Shown: piece by piece, positions 1-7,465 of the stretch
Numbering within the stretch: the stretch's first letter is position 1
How the letters are laid out: each line of letters starts with the position of its first letter
NCBI RefSeq assembly: GCF_025152745.1
Contig: NZ_CP104043.1
Location: 186,001-250,000, forward strand
Direction of reading: 5' to 3'
From: Rhizobium sp. WSM4643
GTDB lineage: Bacteria > Pseudomonadota > Alphaproteobacteria > Rhizobiales > Rhizobiaceae
Length of the DNA: 64,000 nucleotides
Notes under the pieces: model-generated
Databases searched by the model: none
Told to the model about the DNA's origin: nothing
Seen by the model: only the letters and a program-made list of their open reading frames with translations
Translations under genes and position numbers: made by a program

Positions 1-1912
1 TTGCCGGCACGCTGTCGACATTGGTGATGCCATCCTCGCTCTGGAACGAGCGGGGCAGGTAGAGCTTGACGGTCGTGCCTTCGCCGATCTCACTGTAGAT
101 CTTCACATGACCGCCGGACTGCTTGACGAAGCCATAGACCATCGACAGGCCAAGCCCGGTACCCTTGCCTTCCGGCTTGGTCGAGAAAAAGGGCTCGAAT
201 GCCTGTTCTATTACCTCCTGTATCATGCCGGAGCCGGTATCGGTGACCGCCAGCACGACATATTGGCCGGCGGTGACTTCAGGATGGGCGCGGCTGTAGG
301 AATCGTCGAGGAAGGCGTTGCCGACCTCGATTGTCAACTTGCCGGCGCCATCCATCGCGTCCCGGGAGTTGATCGCAAGATTGAGCAGGGCGTTCTCGAT
401 CTGGGTCGGATCGGCAAAGCTGTTCCAGAGGCCACCGGAGACCATGGTCTCGACTTCGATCTCTTCGCCAAGCGCGCGGCGCAGCATGTCGTCCATGCCG
501 GTGACGAGGCGGCCGATATTGACGACCTTCGGTTCCAGCGGTTGGCGGCGGCCGAAGGCGAGCAACTGGCTTGCCAGTCGCGAGCCGCGTCCGACGGCGG
601 CAAGCGCGTTGGAAATGCGTTCCTTGCCCCGGCCGTTATCAGCCACGTCCTTGCCGAGAAGCTGCAGGTTACCGGAGATCACTTGCAGCAGATTGTTGAA
701 ATCATGGGCGACGCCGCCGGTAAGCTTGCCGATCGATTCCATCTTCTGCGATTGCTGGAGTGCTGCTTCGGCTTGCTGGCGCTCGGCAATCTCTGCCGCG
801 ACGCGGACCTCGAGCATTTCATTGAGTTTCCGCAGCTGATCTTCCATATCGCGGCGCTGGTCGATTTCGACTTTGGCGGCACGGAAGAGCCGGATATTGT
901 CGATCGCGACGGCCGATTGGCCGGCGAGGCTGACGAGGCTCGCCTCGGCTGCTTGGGAAAAACGGCCGGGCTGGCCGTGGCCAAAGAACAAACCGCCGAT
1001 GACACTGCCGTCGCGTGATTTCACCGGCACGGCAAGATAGCTCCTGACCGGCAGATGCCCCTTCGGCATGCCTGCATGCGGCGCGTTCTGCCCGTAGCGC
1101 GGGTCGAGCAGGATGTCGTCGGAGCGCACGATGCCTTCGCCGTTGAAAGTCGGCGCGAAGACCTTGGTATTGCGTGGCATCGGGAATTTCTCGAAGTTCT
1201 TCCGATCGACGCCTGAGAGCGCGTAGAGCATGTAGCTGCCGCGCTCACCGTCATCGACATTGTAGAAGAAGGCGCCGAATTCCGCGCCGGTCAGCGTCAC
1301 GCCGGCATCGACGACAATCTGGGTGAGGCGTTCGACATTGGGCTCGGCGGTGATCGCGGCGCCCGCCTGGTTGACGACTGCAAGCGCGTCCGATTTTGCA
1401 CGCAGCTCTTCCAGCGCAATCTGTTCGCCGCGCTTGGCCGACACCTGGTCTGTGACATCAAGGGCCGCACAGAGGATGCCGGCGACCATGCCGTCATCGT
1501 CGCGCAGCGGGGTGTAGGAGAAGGTGAACCAGGTGTCCTCGGTGCGGCCGTCGCGGCGCATCGGGATGAGCAGTTCCTTGAAGAGCTGCGAACCGCCTTC
1601 CAGAGTGCTGGCGATGATTGGCGAGAACTGTTCCCAGATGTCTGCCCAGACCTCGCGGAAGGGTCTTCCGAGGGCATCGGGATGTCGCTCCGGGAAAACA
1701 GGCACATAGGCGTCATTGTAGAGAAAAGCGAGATCCGGACCCCAGGCGACGAATTTGGGCTGGCGGGAATTCAACACCATTTCGGCGATATGCTTGAGAG
1801 ACGCAGGCCAGCTTTCGACCGGACCGAGACCGACGGCATGGAAAGCCGGATGCCGTAACAATTCGCCGATTTCGCCGCCGCCTGTCGGCCAGCCGTTCGC
1901 GACGCTTCCCAT
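1..1912 (-). CDS. Sensor histidine kinase (PAS-GAF-HisKA-HATPase), 3' part outside window
   Basis: The gene reads leftward off the window edge, leaving about 637 visible residues. Residues about 20-150 resemble a PAS domain, about 175-345 a GAF domain, followed by a coiled-coil linker. A HisKA phosphoacceptor motif (GGVAHDFNNLLQ) lies near residue 400 and an ATPase domain with N box and the G box KGTGLGLSMVYGF follows. This HisKA type is common in soluble hybrid kinases that end in a receiver domain, but that part is not visible. No membrane segment is seen, so the sensor is probably cytoplasmic; its signal is unknown. ATG at 1912 was chosen; an in-frame-independent TTG at 1916 belongs to another frame. 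Confidence 0.88.
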   Translation of the reverse strand, partial: MGSVANGWPTGGGEIGELLRHPAFHAVGLGPVESWPASLKHIAEMVLNSRQPKFVAWGPDLAFLYNDAYVPVFPERHPDALGRPFREVWADIWEQFSPIIASTLEGGSQLFKELLIPMRRDGRTEDTWFTFSYTPLRDDDGMVAGILCAALDVTDQVSAKRGEQIALEELRAKSDALAVVNQAGAAITAEPNVERLTQIVVDAGVTLTGAEFGAFFYNVDDGERGSYMLYALSGVDRKNFEKFPMPRNTKVFAPTFNGEGIVRSDDILLDPRYGQNAPHAGMPKGHLPVRSYLAVPVKSRDGSVIGGLFFGHGQPGRFSQAAEASLVSLAGQSAVAIDNIRLFRAAKVEIDQRRDMEDQLRKLNEMLEVRVAAEIAERQQAEAALQQSQKMESIGKLTGGVAHDFNNLLQVISGNLQLLGKDVADNGRGKERISNALAAVGRGSRLASQLLAFGRRQPLEPKVVNIGRLVTGMDDMLRRALGEEIEVETMVSGGLWNSFADPTQIENALLNLAINSRDAMDGAGKLTIEVGNAFLDDSYSRAHPEVTAGQYVVLAVTDTGSGMIQEVIEQAFEPFFSTKPEGKGTGLGLSMVYGFVKQSGGHVKIYSEIGEGTTVKLYLPRSFQSEDGITNVDSVPA

Positions 1913-2085
1913 TCAAAATCGCTTTCTTGTCGTCAGCCGCGCCGGGTGATTGGCCACCTCGGGATCAGCCCTTCCAAACCGTCAACATAGAGGCTTCCGA
2001 TAGGAGGGAAAGGGCCCGGTCGAAATATCCTTAACCGCCGGGCGTTCAACAGTTTTAGCAGTCTGCGGACGTCGCCTGCGGGCTG

Positions 2086-2265
2086 TTATTTTCGATAGAG
2101 TTTTTGCGATGCGGCGAAGGCGCGGCCGATGTCGAAGGAGGGCCGCTGCACCGGCGCGCGCGGATCGCGGAAAACCAGCCCGACGAGATTGTCGACGACA
2201 AGGATGAACCCAAGCGCGAGACCGAGATAGAGCAGCGCGGCGATGATGAGGAGCGACATCTCCAT
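2086..2265 (-). CDS. Small single-span membrane protein, 59 aa, unknown function
   Basis: A 59-codon frame starting MEMSLLIIAALLYLGLALG has one hydrophobic segment at residues 4-26, then a short charged tail ending in QKLYRK. I do not recognise the family. A GAGGG purine run sits just before the ATG, and a second ATG two codons in is also possible. The start lies 3 nt after the stop of a 25-codon ORF that has a strong Shine-Dalgarno, so translational coupling is likely. The hydrophobicity pattern argues for a real inner-membrane peptide rather than a chance frame. Confidence 0.5.
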   Translation of the reverse strand: MEMSLLIIAALLYLGLALGFILVVDNLVGLVFRDPRAPVQRPSFDIGRAFAASQKLYRK

Positions 2266-2268
2266 CCC

Positions 2269-2346
2269 TCACACGATCGTGGTCGAAGCGCAGCCGCTGG
2301 CTGCGAAGAGCGGGATGGAAAGGATTTCGATACGGCCGTCGTTCAT
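2269..2346 (-). CDS. 25-aa ORF with strong RBS upstream of the small membrane protein
   Basis: This frame encodes 25 residues (MNDGRIEILSIPLFAASGCA, then STTIV). GGGGAGGT is placed 4-5 nt before the ATG, one of the best ribosome sites in this part of the window. It ends 3 nt before the ATG of the 59-aa membrane protein. It may be a leader peptide, a small secreted or lipid-modified peptide (an AASGC stretch is near the C-terminus), or a chance frame. The call rests on the ribosome site and coupling geometry only. Confidence 0.35.
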   Translation of the reverse strand: MNDGRIEILSIPLFAASGCASTTIV

Positions 2347-2588
2347 GGCAACCTCCCCGGTTTCGCCATTAACAGCCATTGGATGTTCTTGTTCCCGGTT
2401 GTCGGGCGGGGGAACAACTTTATTTTGAAGCCTCAAAGCTTGCAGCGTCATCCGGCCTCTGTTCACCCCCGCATGGAAGCCCACCTCTCAAATTCCATAA
2501 AGCACAACTAATTCAGGCATATGACAAAGAGGGATCAAAGGGCGTCGCGACGACGCCCTTTTAATCGACGTGCTCGGTATTTCAGTGT

Positions 2589-2843
2589 TCAGGACGCCGT
2601 CTTGCGGCTCGCAGTCCGTTTCGCTGCCGGTGTCACGACGCCGTTCGTCTTGCTGCCCGTCACGCTGCGTTTCGCCTTGGACTTGACTTCCTTGCCGTTG
2701 GAAGACGCGGCAGAGCCATCGAGCGTGTCGCGCTCGTGTCGTGCCTGTTCCCAATGAATGGAATCTCGCCCTATCGGATATCCCTCTTCTTCCCAGAGAG
2801 TGTATGCACGTTTTTTGATCCACTCTTCCCGAGTTTCTGCCAT
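2589..2843 (-). CDS. DUF2934 domain protein, 84 aa
   Basis: The N-terminal 40 residues carry the DUF2934 pattern: an RAYTLWEEEGYPIGRD stretch followed by HWEQA. The C-terminal half is Lys/Ser/Thr/Ala-rich and basic, suggesting nucleic-acid or surface contact, but function is unknown. Rhizobia commonly carry several DUF2934 genes. A GGAGAT ribosome site lies 7 nt before the ATG. It is monocistronic as far as can be seen. Confidence 0.8.
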   Translation of the reverse strand: MAETREEWIKKRAYTLWEEEGYPIGRDSIHWEQARHERDTLDGSAASSNGKEVKSKAKRSVTGSKTNGVVTPAAKRTASRKTAS

Positions 2844-2985
2844 CGCTGATCTCCAGTCACATGATGCCGTCGTTCGAACGCGATACTGCTGAGATGGTTC
2901 CAGAGGTGGGGAACTGTTTCAAGCGAAATCGCGCCGCAACCCGAAATATTTCGCATCGCAGCATATTAGGGTTGAGAATCGGCAC

Positions 2986-3627
2986 TCAAGCGGGCCGAAA
3001 CGCTGCCGCCTTGTGCAGATCTGACACGAACTCCCGGCGCTGCCGCTGTTGCTCTTCTTCGTCGCGAATGCGCAAGAGATAGGAGGGGTGGATGGTGACC
3101 AGAACAGGCGGACGATTTGTCGGCTGCAGGATATGGCCGCGCTCTGGCGTCAGCTTTGCTTTCGGGCCGAGCAGCGCATAAAGAGCGGTTGCGCCGAGCG
3201 TCACGACGAGTTTCGGCTGCAGGATATTGATCTCTGCGCCGAGCCACCAGGCGCACCGCCTGATCTCGCCGGCATTCGGTTTCGAATGCAGCCGCCGTTT
3301 GCCGCGTGGCGTGAACTTGAAATGCTTGACCGCATTGGTGACATAACAGCGTTGACGATCGAGACCGGCCTCTTCGAGGCAGCGATCGAGCAGCCGGCCG
3401 GCGGGGCCGACAAAGGGCCTGCCGGTCAGATCCTCCTGATCGCCCGGCTGCTCGCCGACGAGGACGATCTCGGCTTTCCCCAGACCTTCGCCGAAGACGA
3501 TCTGCGTGGCATTTTTGTAGAGATCACAGCGGGTGCAGTCTTCGGCCTGATGCCGGAGTTCGGCAATGCTGTCAGCATCCGCGACTTCGAGCGCCAAGGC
3601 GGGACCGACGTTTGCGGCTATGTTCAT
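2986..3627 (-). CDS. udgX: UdgX-family uracil-DNA glycosylase
   Basis: The 213-aa protein has the marks of the UdgX branch of the Fe-S uracil-DNA glycosylases: GEQPGDQED at residues 58-66, the insertion loop KRRLH at 110-114, and TIHPSYLL near 178-185. CxxC at residues 31-34 is a probable cluster ligand pair. In studied UdgX proteins the His of KRRIH-type loops bonds covalently to the abasic sugar after uracil excision; here that residue is His114. ATG at 3627 has GAGGAT 7 nt upstream. An in-frame ATG at 3642 would add five residues but has an ill-placed ribosome site. Confidence 0.9.
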   Translation of the reverse strand: MNIAANVGPALALEVADADSIAELRHQAEDCTRCDLYKNATQIVFGEGLGKAEIVLVGEQPGDQEDLTGRPFVGPAGRLLDRCLEEAGLDRQRCYVTNAVKHFKFTPRGKRRLHSKPNAGEIRRCAWWLGAEINILQPKLVVTLGATALYALLGPKAKLTPERGHILQPTNRPPVLVTIHPSYLLRIRDEEEQQRQRREFVSDLHKAAAFRPA

Positions 3628-3840
3628 GATGGCGATCCTCATTTCCTTGGGGTCAATCGATCTGTGCCGGGATTGTTCCCGTTCGGGAATGAGCCGCGCG
3701 CTTTGCAATCTGCAGGCCCATTCCGGAACCTTTCACGATCGGTCCCCGGGCTGGCACAATGGTCATGGTGAAAAATTTCGCCTCATGGGAGAGCGGCAGT
3801 GTGATTGAACGTCGCGGTTTCGCGGCTATATTCGCCAGCG

Positions 3841-5304
3841 ATGTTCTATCTCCTATCAACCTACTGGCCGCATATCCTCTTTGTCGTTTCAATCGCCATG
3901 GGGGCCGCGGCGGCGATCCATGCCGCCATGACCAAGGAGGAGGTGCGTGCAGCGATCGGCTGGGTCGGCGTCATCATTCTGTCTCCGATCATCGGCGCGG
4001 TGCTTTACGCGATTGCCGGCATCAACCGCATCCGCCGCAAATCGTTGAGCGTTCGCCGCGACGCGCTGCTGCTTGCGGCCGAATTCGACGAACTGGAGAC
4101 ATTCGATGCCGAGGCCGAGACGGTGATCAGCCAGTTCGGCCGCCGTTTTGCCGCGCTGCAGACGCTGGGCGACCGGGTGACTCGCAATCCGTTGACGACA
4201 GGCAATACGATCGACGTGCTGGAGACCGGCGACGAGGCCTATGCCGCGATGAAATCAGCCATCGACGAGGCGACGCGCAGCATCCTGCTCGAAACCTATA
4301 TTTTCGACCGAGATGCGGTTGGCCTTCGCATCGCCGATGCGCTGATTGCCGCGGTCAGGCGTGGTGTGGAGGTCCGGGTCCTGATCGACGCGGTCGGGGC
4401 GCGTTATTCGGTGCCGAGCATTCTCGGCCATCTCAGGGAGAGCGGCGTCACTGTTGCCGTCTTCAACGGCAACGTCATCATGGGCTTGCGGCTGCCTTAT
4501 GCCAATCTGCGCACCCACCGCAAGATCCTGATCGTCGACGGGAAAATTGCGCTGACAGGCGGGATGAACATCAGGGCGGGCTTCAGCGAGGAGGCGACAG
4601 GCGAAAACTTTGCCCACGACACGCATTTTAGCGTCACGGGCCCTGTCGTGGCCGACCTCTTCGACCTCGCCGCCGAAGACTGGCGCTTCTCGACGCAGGA
4701 GTTGTTGAACGACGAGCCGTGGCGCATCGAACCGCCAGAGCGCAGCGCCGGTGATCCCATACTGATGCGTGTCGTCGCCTCCGGCCCGGACCGCAGCGTC
4801 GAGACCAATCATAAGATGCTGATGGGCGCTTTTTCCGTGGCGCGCCAATCGATCCGCATCATGTCGCCCTATTTCCTGCCGGACCGCGAACTCATCAGCG
4901 CGCTGGTGACGGCGGCGCGGCGCGGCGTCGAAGTCGATATCGTCGTGCCTGCGGTCAACAACCTCGTCCTGGTCGACCGGGCGATGACGGCGCAATTCGA
5001 CCAGATCCTCAAGAATTATTGCCGCATCTGGCGCTCCACCGGCAACTTCAGCCATTCGAAGCTGCTGACGATCGACGGCACCTGGGCCTATGTCGGCTCT
5101 TCCAATCTCGACCCGCGTTCGCTGCGGCTGAATTTCGAGGTCGATCTCGAAGTGCTGAACGAGGGCTTCGCCGCCGAGATCGACGAGCACATCGAGGAAA
5201 CCTTGAAAACGGCAGCGCCGGTGACGCTTGAGGGCCTGCAGGCGCGACCCTTCGCGGTGCGGCTGATCGAAAAGGTGCTATGGCTGGGGTCGCCCTATCT
5301 CTGA
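3841..5304 (+). CDS. cls: Cardiolipin synthase (phospholipase D superfamily)
   Basis: This 487-aa protein begins with two hydrophobic segments (about residues 5-25 and 42-62), followed by two PLD domains. Each carries an HKD motif: HRKILIVDG near residue 225 and HSKLLTIDG near residue 404, each followed by a GG/GS-N stretch. The length and layout match bacterial ClsA-type enzymes, which condense two phosphatidylglycerols into cardiolipin at the inner membrane. The ATG at 3841 gives the usual N-terminus (MFYLLSTYWP) but lacks a clear ribosome site. A TTG at 3805 would add 12 residues. An EEP-family gene follows 93 bp downstream on the same strand. Confidence 0.92.
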   Translation: MFYLLSTYWPHILFVVSIAMGAAAAIHAAMTKEEVRAAIGWVGVIILSPIIGAVLYAIAGINRIRRKSLSVRRDALLLAAEFDELETFDAEAETVISQFGRRFAALQTLGDRVTRNPLTTGNTIDVLETGDEAYAAMKSAIDEATRSILLETYIFDRDAVGLRIADALIAAVRRGVEVRVLIDAVGARYSVPSILGHLRESGVTVAVFNGNVIMGLRLPYANLRTHRKILIVDGKIALTGGMNIRAGFSEEATGENFAHDTHFSVTGPVVADLFDLAAEDWRFSTQELLNDEPWRIEPPERSAGDPILMRVVASGPDRSVETNHKMLMGAFSVARQSIRIMSPYFLPDRELISALVTAARRGVEVDIVVPAVNNLVLVDRAMTAQFDQILKNYCRIWRSTGNFSHSKLLTIDGTWAYVGSSNLDPRSLRLNFEVDLEVLNEGFAAEIDEHIEETLKTAAPVTLEGLQARPFAVRLIEKVLWLGSPYL

Positions 5305-5397
5305 CGGATTTTTTGTGATCGGACGTGGTAAGTTCGGCTTGCCTGCCTATACTGCTGAGACAAGCATTTTCGATCAACGGGACGAGTGCGCCTGCCG

Positions 5398-6213
5398 ATG
5401 CACGCCAGAAAAGACAGCCTTCCCGCCAGCATTCTCGCCTCGATCAGGAGCAGGAAAAAGCGGCTCGACCCAGCCTGTACCGAGGCAAGGCCGCGCAGTG
5501 CGGGAACGCTGATCGCCTCCTACAACGTACACAAGTGCATCGGCACCGACCGCCGCTTCGATCCGGAGCGCACCAGCCGGGTGATCCATGAAATCGGCGC
5601 CGACGTGATTGCGCTCCAGGAGGCCGATACGCGCTTTGGCGAACGCACGGGCATTCTCGATCTCGGCCGGCTGGAGCGGGAGACGGGACTGATCCCGGTG
5701 CCGATTGCCGGCATGGCGAAGGCGCATGGCTGGCACGGCAATGTCGTGCTCTTCAAGAAGGGGCTGGTGCATGACGTGCACCAGGTCAAGCTGCCGGGAC
5801 TGGAGCCGCGCGGGGCGCTGGTTGCCGAAATCGAACTCGAGCAGGGCGGGGTGCTGCGCATCATCGCCGCGCATTTCGGATTGCTGCGCCATAGCAGAGC
5901 CCAGCAGGCCCGCACGCTGGTCGAACTGATCAACGACAGGCACGAGATGCCGACCATCCTGCTTGGCGACCTCAACGAATGGCGGCTCGGCGACCGGTCT
6001 TCGCTCAACACCTTCCAATCCGCCTTCGGCGAGCTGCCGGCCGCCGTACCGAGTTTCCCCGCCGGCCTGCCGCTTCTGGCCCTCGACCGGATCATCGCCA
6101 ACCGCAAGGGGATCATTTCGGAGGTGGAAGCGCATGATACGCCACTGGCGCGCATCGCCTCCGACCACCTGCCGATCAAGGCGCTCGTCGATCTGGAGCC
6201 GGTGCCGGTCTGA
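5398..6213 (+). CDS. Endonuclease/exonuclease/phosphatase (EEP) family protein
   Basis: The 271-aa protein has EEP-superfamily motifs in order: SYNVHKC near residue 40, LQEAD near 78, the catalytic GDLNEW near 190 and the terminal SDHLPI near 256. These residues hold metal and the scissile phosphate. The substrate could be a phospholipid headgroup, an inositol-type phosphate or DNA. Position directly after cls makes a membrane-lipid role possible, but this is inference. A GTG four codons upstream (5386) is an alternative start. No signal peptide is evident. Confidence 0.85.
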   Translation: MHARKDSLPASILASIRSRKKRLDPACTEARPRSAGTLIASYNVHKCIGTDRRFDPERTSRVIHEIGADVIALQEADTRFGERTGILDLGRLERETGLIPVPIAGMAKAHGWHGNVVLFKKGLVHDVHQVKLPGLEPRGALVAEIELEQGGVLRIIAAHFGLLRHSRAQQARTLVELINDRHEMPTILLGDLNEWRLGDRSSLNTFQSAFGELPAAVPSFPAGLPLLALDRIIANRKGIISEVEAHDTPLARIASDHLPIKALVDLEPVPV

Positions 6214-6416
6214 TGTCATGGCGACAGTGGGTGCTGTCGCCGTTCTCACTTCGCCCGGCGCCTGGCCATGGCTGAAACGTCACCAGTCGGATGACGTTCA
6301 ATATGATCTCGAATATCCGCCTGCGCATCGATATCTCTCCTTCGCGTCATATGCCGCCTCTTGCCTGGCGCCTTCAAACGAGCTTATCGTCGCCCTCGAA
6401 TGACTTGAGGTTATGG

Positions 6417-6611
6417 ATGAAGCGTGGACGCCTGCCATTGACGGCTTTGCGGAGTTTCGAGGTCGCCGGCCGCCTCGAAAGCTTCACGCTGGCGGCGCAG
6501 GAGCTGTTCATCTCGCAGGCAGCGGTCAGCCGGCAGATCCGCGAGCTTGAGACGTCGCTGGGCGAAGCGCTCTTCGAGCGCTGGATCGCGTCCCGGATCA
6601 GGGGATTCTGA
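6417..6611 (+). pseudogene. Truncated LysR regulator, HTH part only
   Basis: About 64 residues remain. They match the winged-helix N-terminus of GcvA-like LysR regulators: LTALRSFEVAGRLESFTLAA, then QAAVSRQIRELE and LFER. The frame runs into unrelated residues and stops at 6611, with no effector domain downstream on this strand. A fragment of a LysR effector domain lies 18 bp away on the opposite strand, probably from a different subfamily. The piece could still make a short DNA-binding peptide, but decay is the simpler reading. Confidence 0.75.
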
Positions 6612-6629
6612 AGGGCGGACGAGGGCGAT

Positions 6630-6886
6630 CTATTGTCTGTGCCGCTCGACCTCGGTCAGCACCGTGATGAAGGCCCCAAACCCTGCGGTACGTGACGGTG
6701 ATCGGGATAATAGAGACAAAGGCCCGGAATGGTGGGACACCAGTCGTCAAGCACGGTGACGAGCCCGCCACTTTCGAGAAAAGGCCGGGCCGTGCGATCC
6801 GAGACATAGGCGATGCCGAGCCCTTTTGCCACTCCGCGTGCTTCAAAACGAACGCGATCTACGCTTCCAAAACCTCGGGGCTTCAT
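6630..6886 (-). pseudogene. LysR effector-domain remnant with frameshift
   Basis: On the minus strand, residues GLGIAYVSDRTARPFLESGG and then VLDDWCPTIPGLCLYYP match the C-terminal third of a LysR substrate-binding domain. After RHVPQG the frame breaks. A neighbouring frame resumes the family's ending (FGAFITVLTEVERHRQ) and stops at 6630. The helix-turn-helix half is missing. This is therefore a doubly damaged pseudogene: 5' truncation plus a frameshift near 6672. Confidence 0.72.
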
Positions 6887-6904
6887 GGAGTGGAAAATTC
6901 CAGT

Positions 6905-7081
6905 TCAAAATGGCCTAAGGTAAGGTGGGCACGTCACCTTCTTTTCGAAAAGGCCTCTGGCCTTTTTGAACGCTTCTCTCGCACCATCCTTGATCGCGTC
7001 CGCGTCGTCCTCGTTGGCGTTGTCGTTATACGCGTCATGGACGCAGGCGAGCGTACGCGATAGAAGATCAAAGGTCGGCAT
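6905..7081 (-). CDS. Doubtful 58-aa ORF
   Basis: A 58-codon frame (MPTFDLLSRTLACVHDAYND start, Lys-rich end) has a plausible amphipathic composition but no recognised domain. Its ATG overlaps the end of another small ORF by 14 bp. A strong terminator-like hairpin (6948-6967) lies inside it, which argues against expression of the full frame. It sits in the decayed stretch between the LysR relics and the chemoreceptor gene, so it may be a relic of a transferred gene. Confidence 0.2.
   Translation of the reverse strand: MPTFDLLSRTLACVHDAYNDNANEDDADAIKDGAREAFKKARGLFEKKVTCPPYLRPF
6948..6967. terminator. Symmetric terminator-like hairpin
   Basis: AAAAGGCC and GGCCTTTT form an 8-bp stem with a short loop. 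The flanking A and T runs make it U-tailed when transcribed in either direction. It could end transcripts entering this decayed stretch from both sides. Confidence 0.45.
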
Positions 7082-7241
7082 GCCGTGCCATCCCGATCTC
7101 CGCACCGAGCCCGATGATCCGAAGTTTGTTGGCCCTTTGGGAAAGCCTGAGTGCTTTGTCCTTGAAGGTTTCGGGTGCCACCGCCAGTAGCCCAGAGGCG
7201 ATGATGGCCACGTTCCGGTGACTGGCTCGAGGAATACTCAA
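7068..7241 (-). CDS. Doubtful 57-aa ORF, possibly a gene remnant
   Basis: This frame, from a TTG at 7241, reads like genuine protein (NVAIIASGLLAVAPETFKD, then KLRIIGLGAEIGMARH) but matches no family I can name. There is no ribosome site before the TTG, so the true start may have been lost. It overlaps the next ORF by 14 bp on the same strand. A remnant of a longer gene is as likely as a functional small protein. Confidence 0.2.
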   Translation of the reverse strand: MSIPRASHRNVAIIASGLLAVAPETFKDKALRLSQRANKLRIIGLGAEIGMARHADL

Positions 7242-7465
7242 CTCGGGTCAATCGGCTGCGCATAATCCGTCCAGCTTTGCTGGCCGAATTGCCTTCGGCA
7301 GATTGCTCGACACGCGCATTAATACTGCCTTTTGGCGAGTGCCAAAGTAAAGCACACTAACTGCGGGTTTGACGTTTAATTAAACAGAAATCCCTAAAAT
7401 TCATACAATACTTACCAAGAGCCAAGTTTGTGACCTGGCCTGACATCGTTCCAAGGAGTGAATAC

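Noticed and set aside
107..1018. 303-codon open frame on the plus strand
   Set aside because: It is antisense to the histidine kinase, whose HisKA and ATPase motifs fix the coding strand; GC-rich DNA gives long shadow frames.
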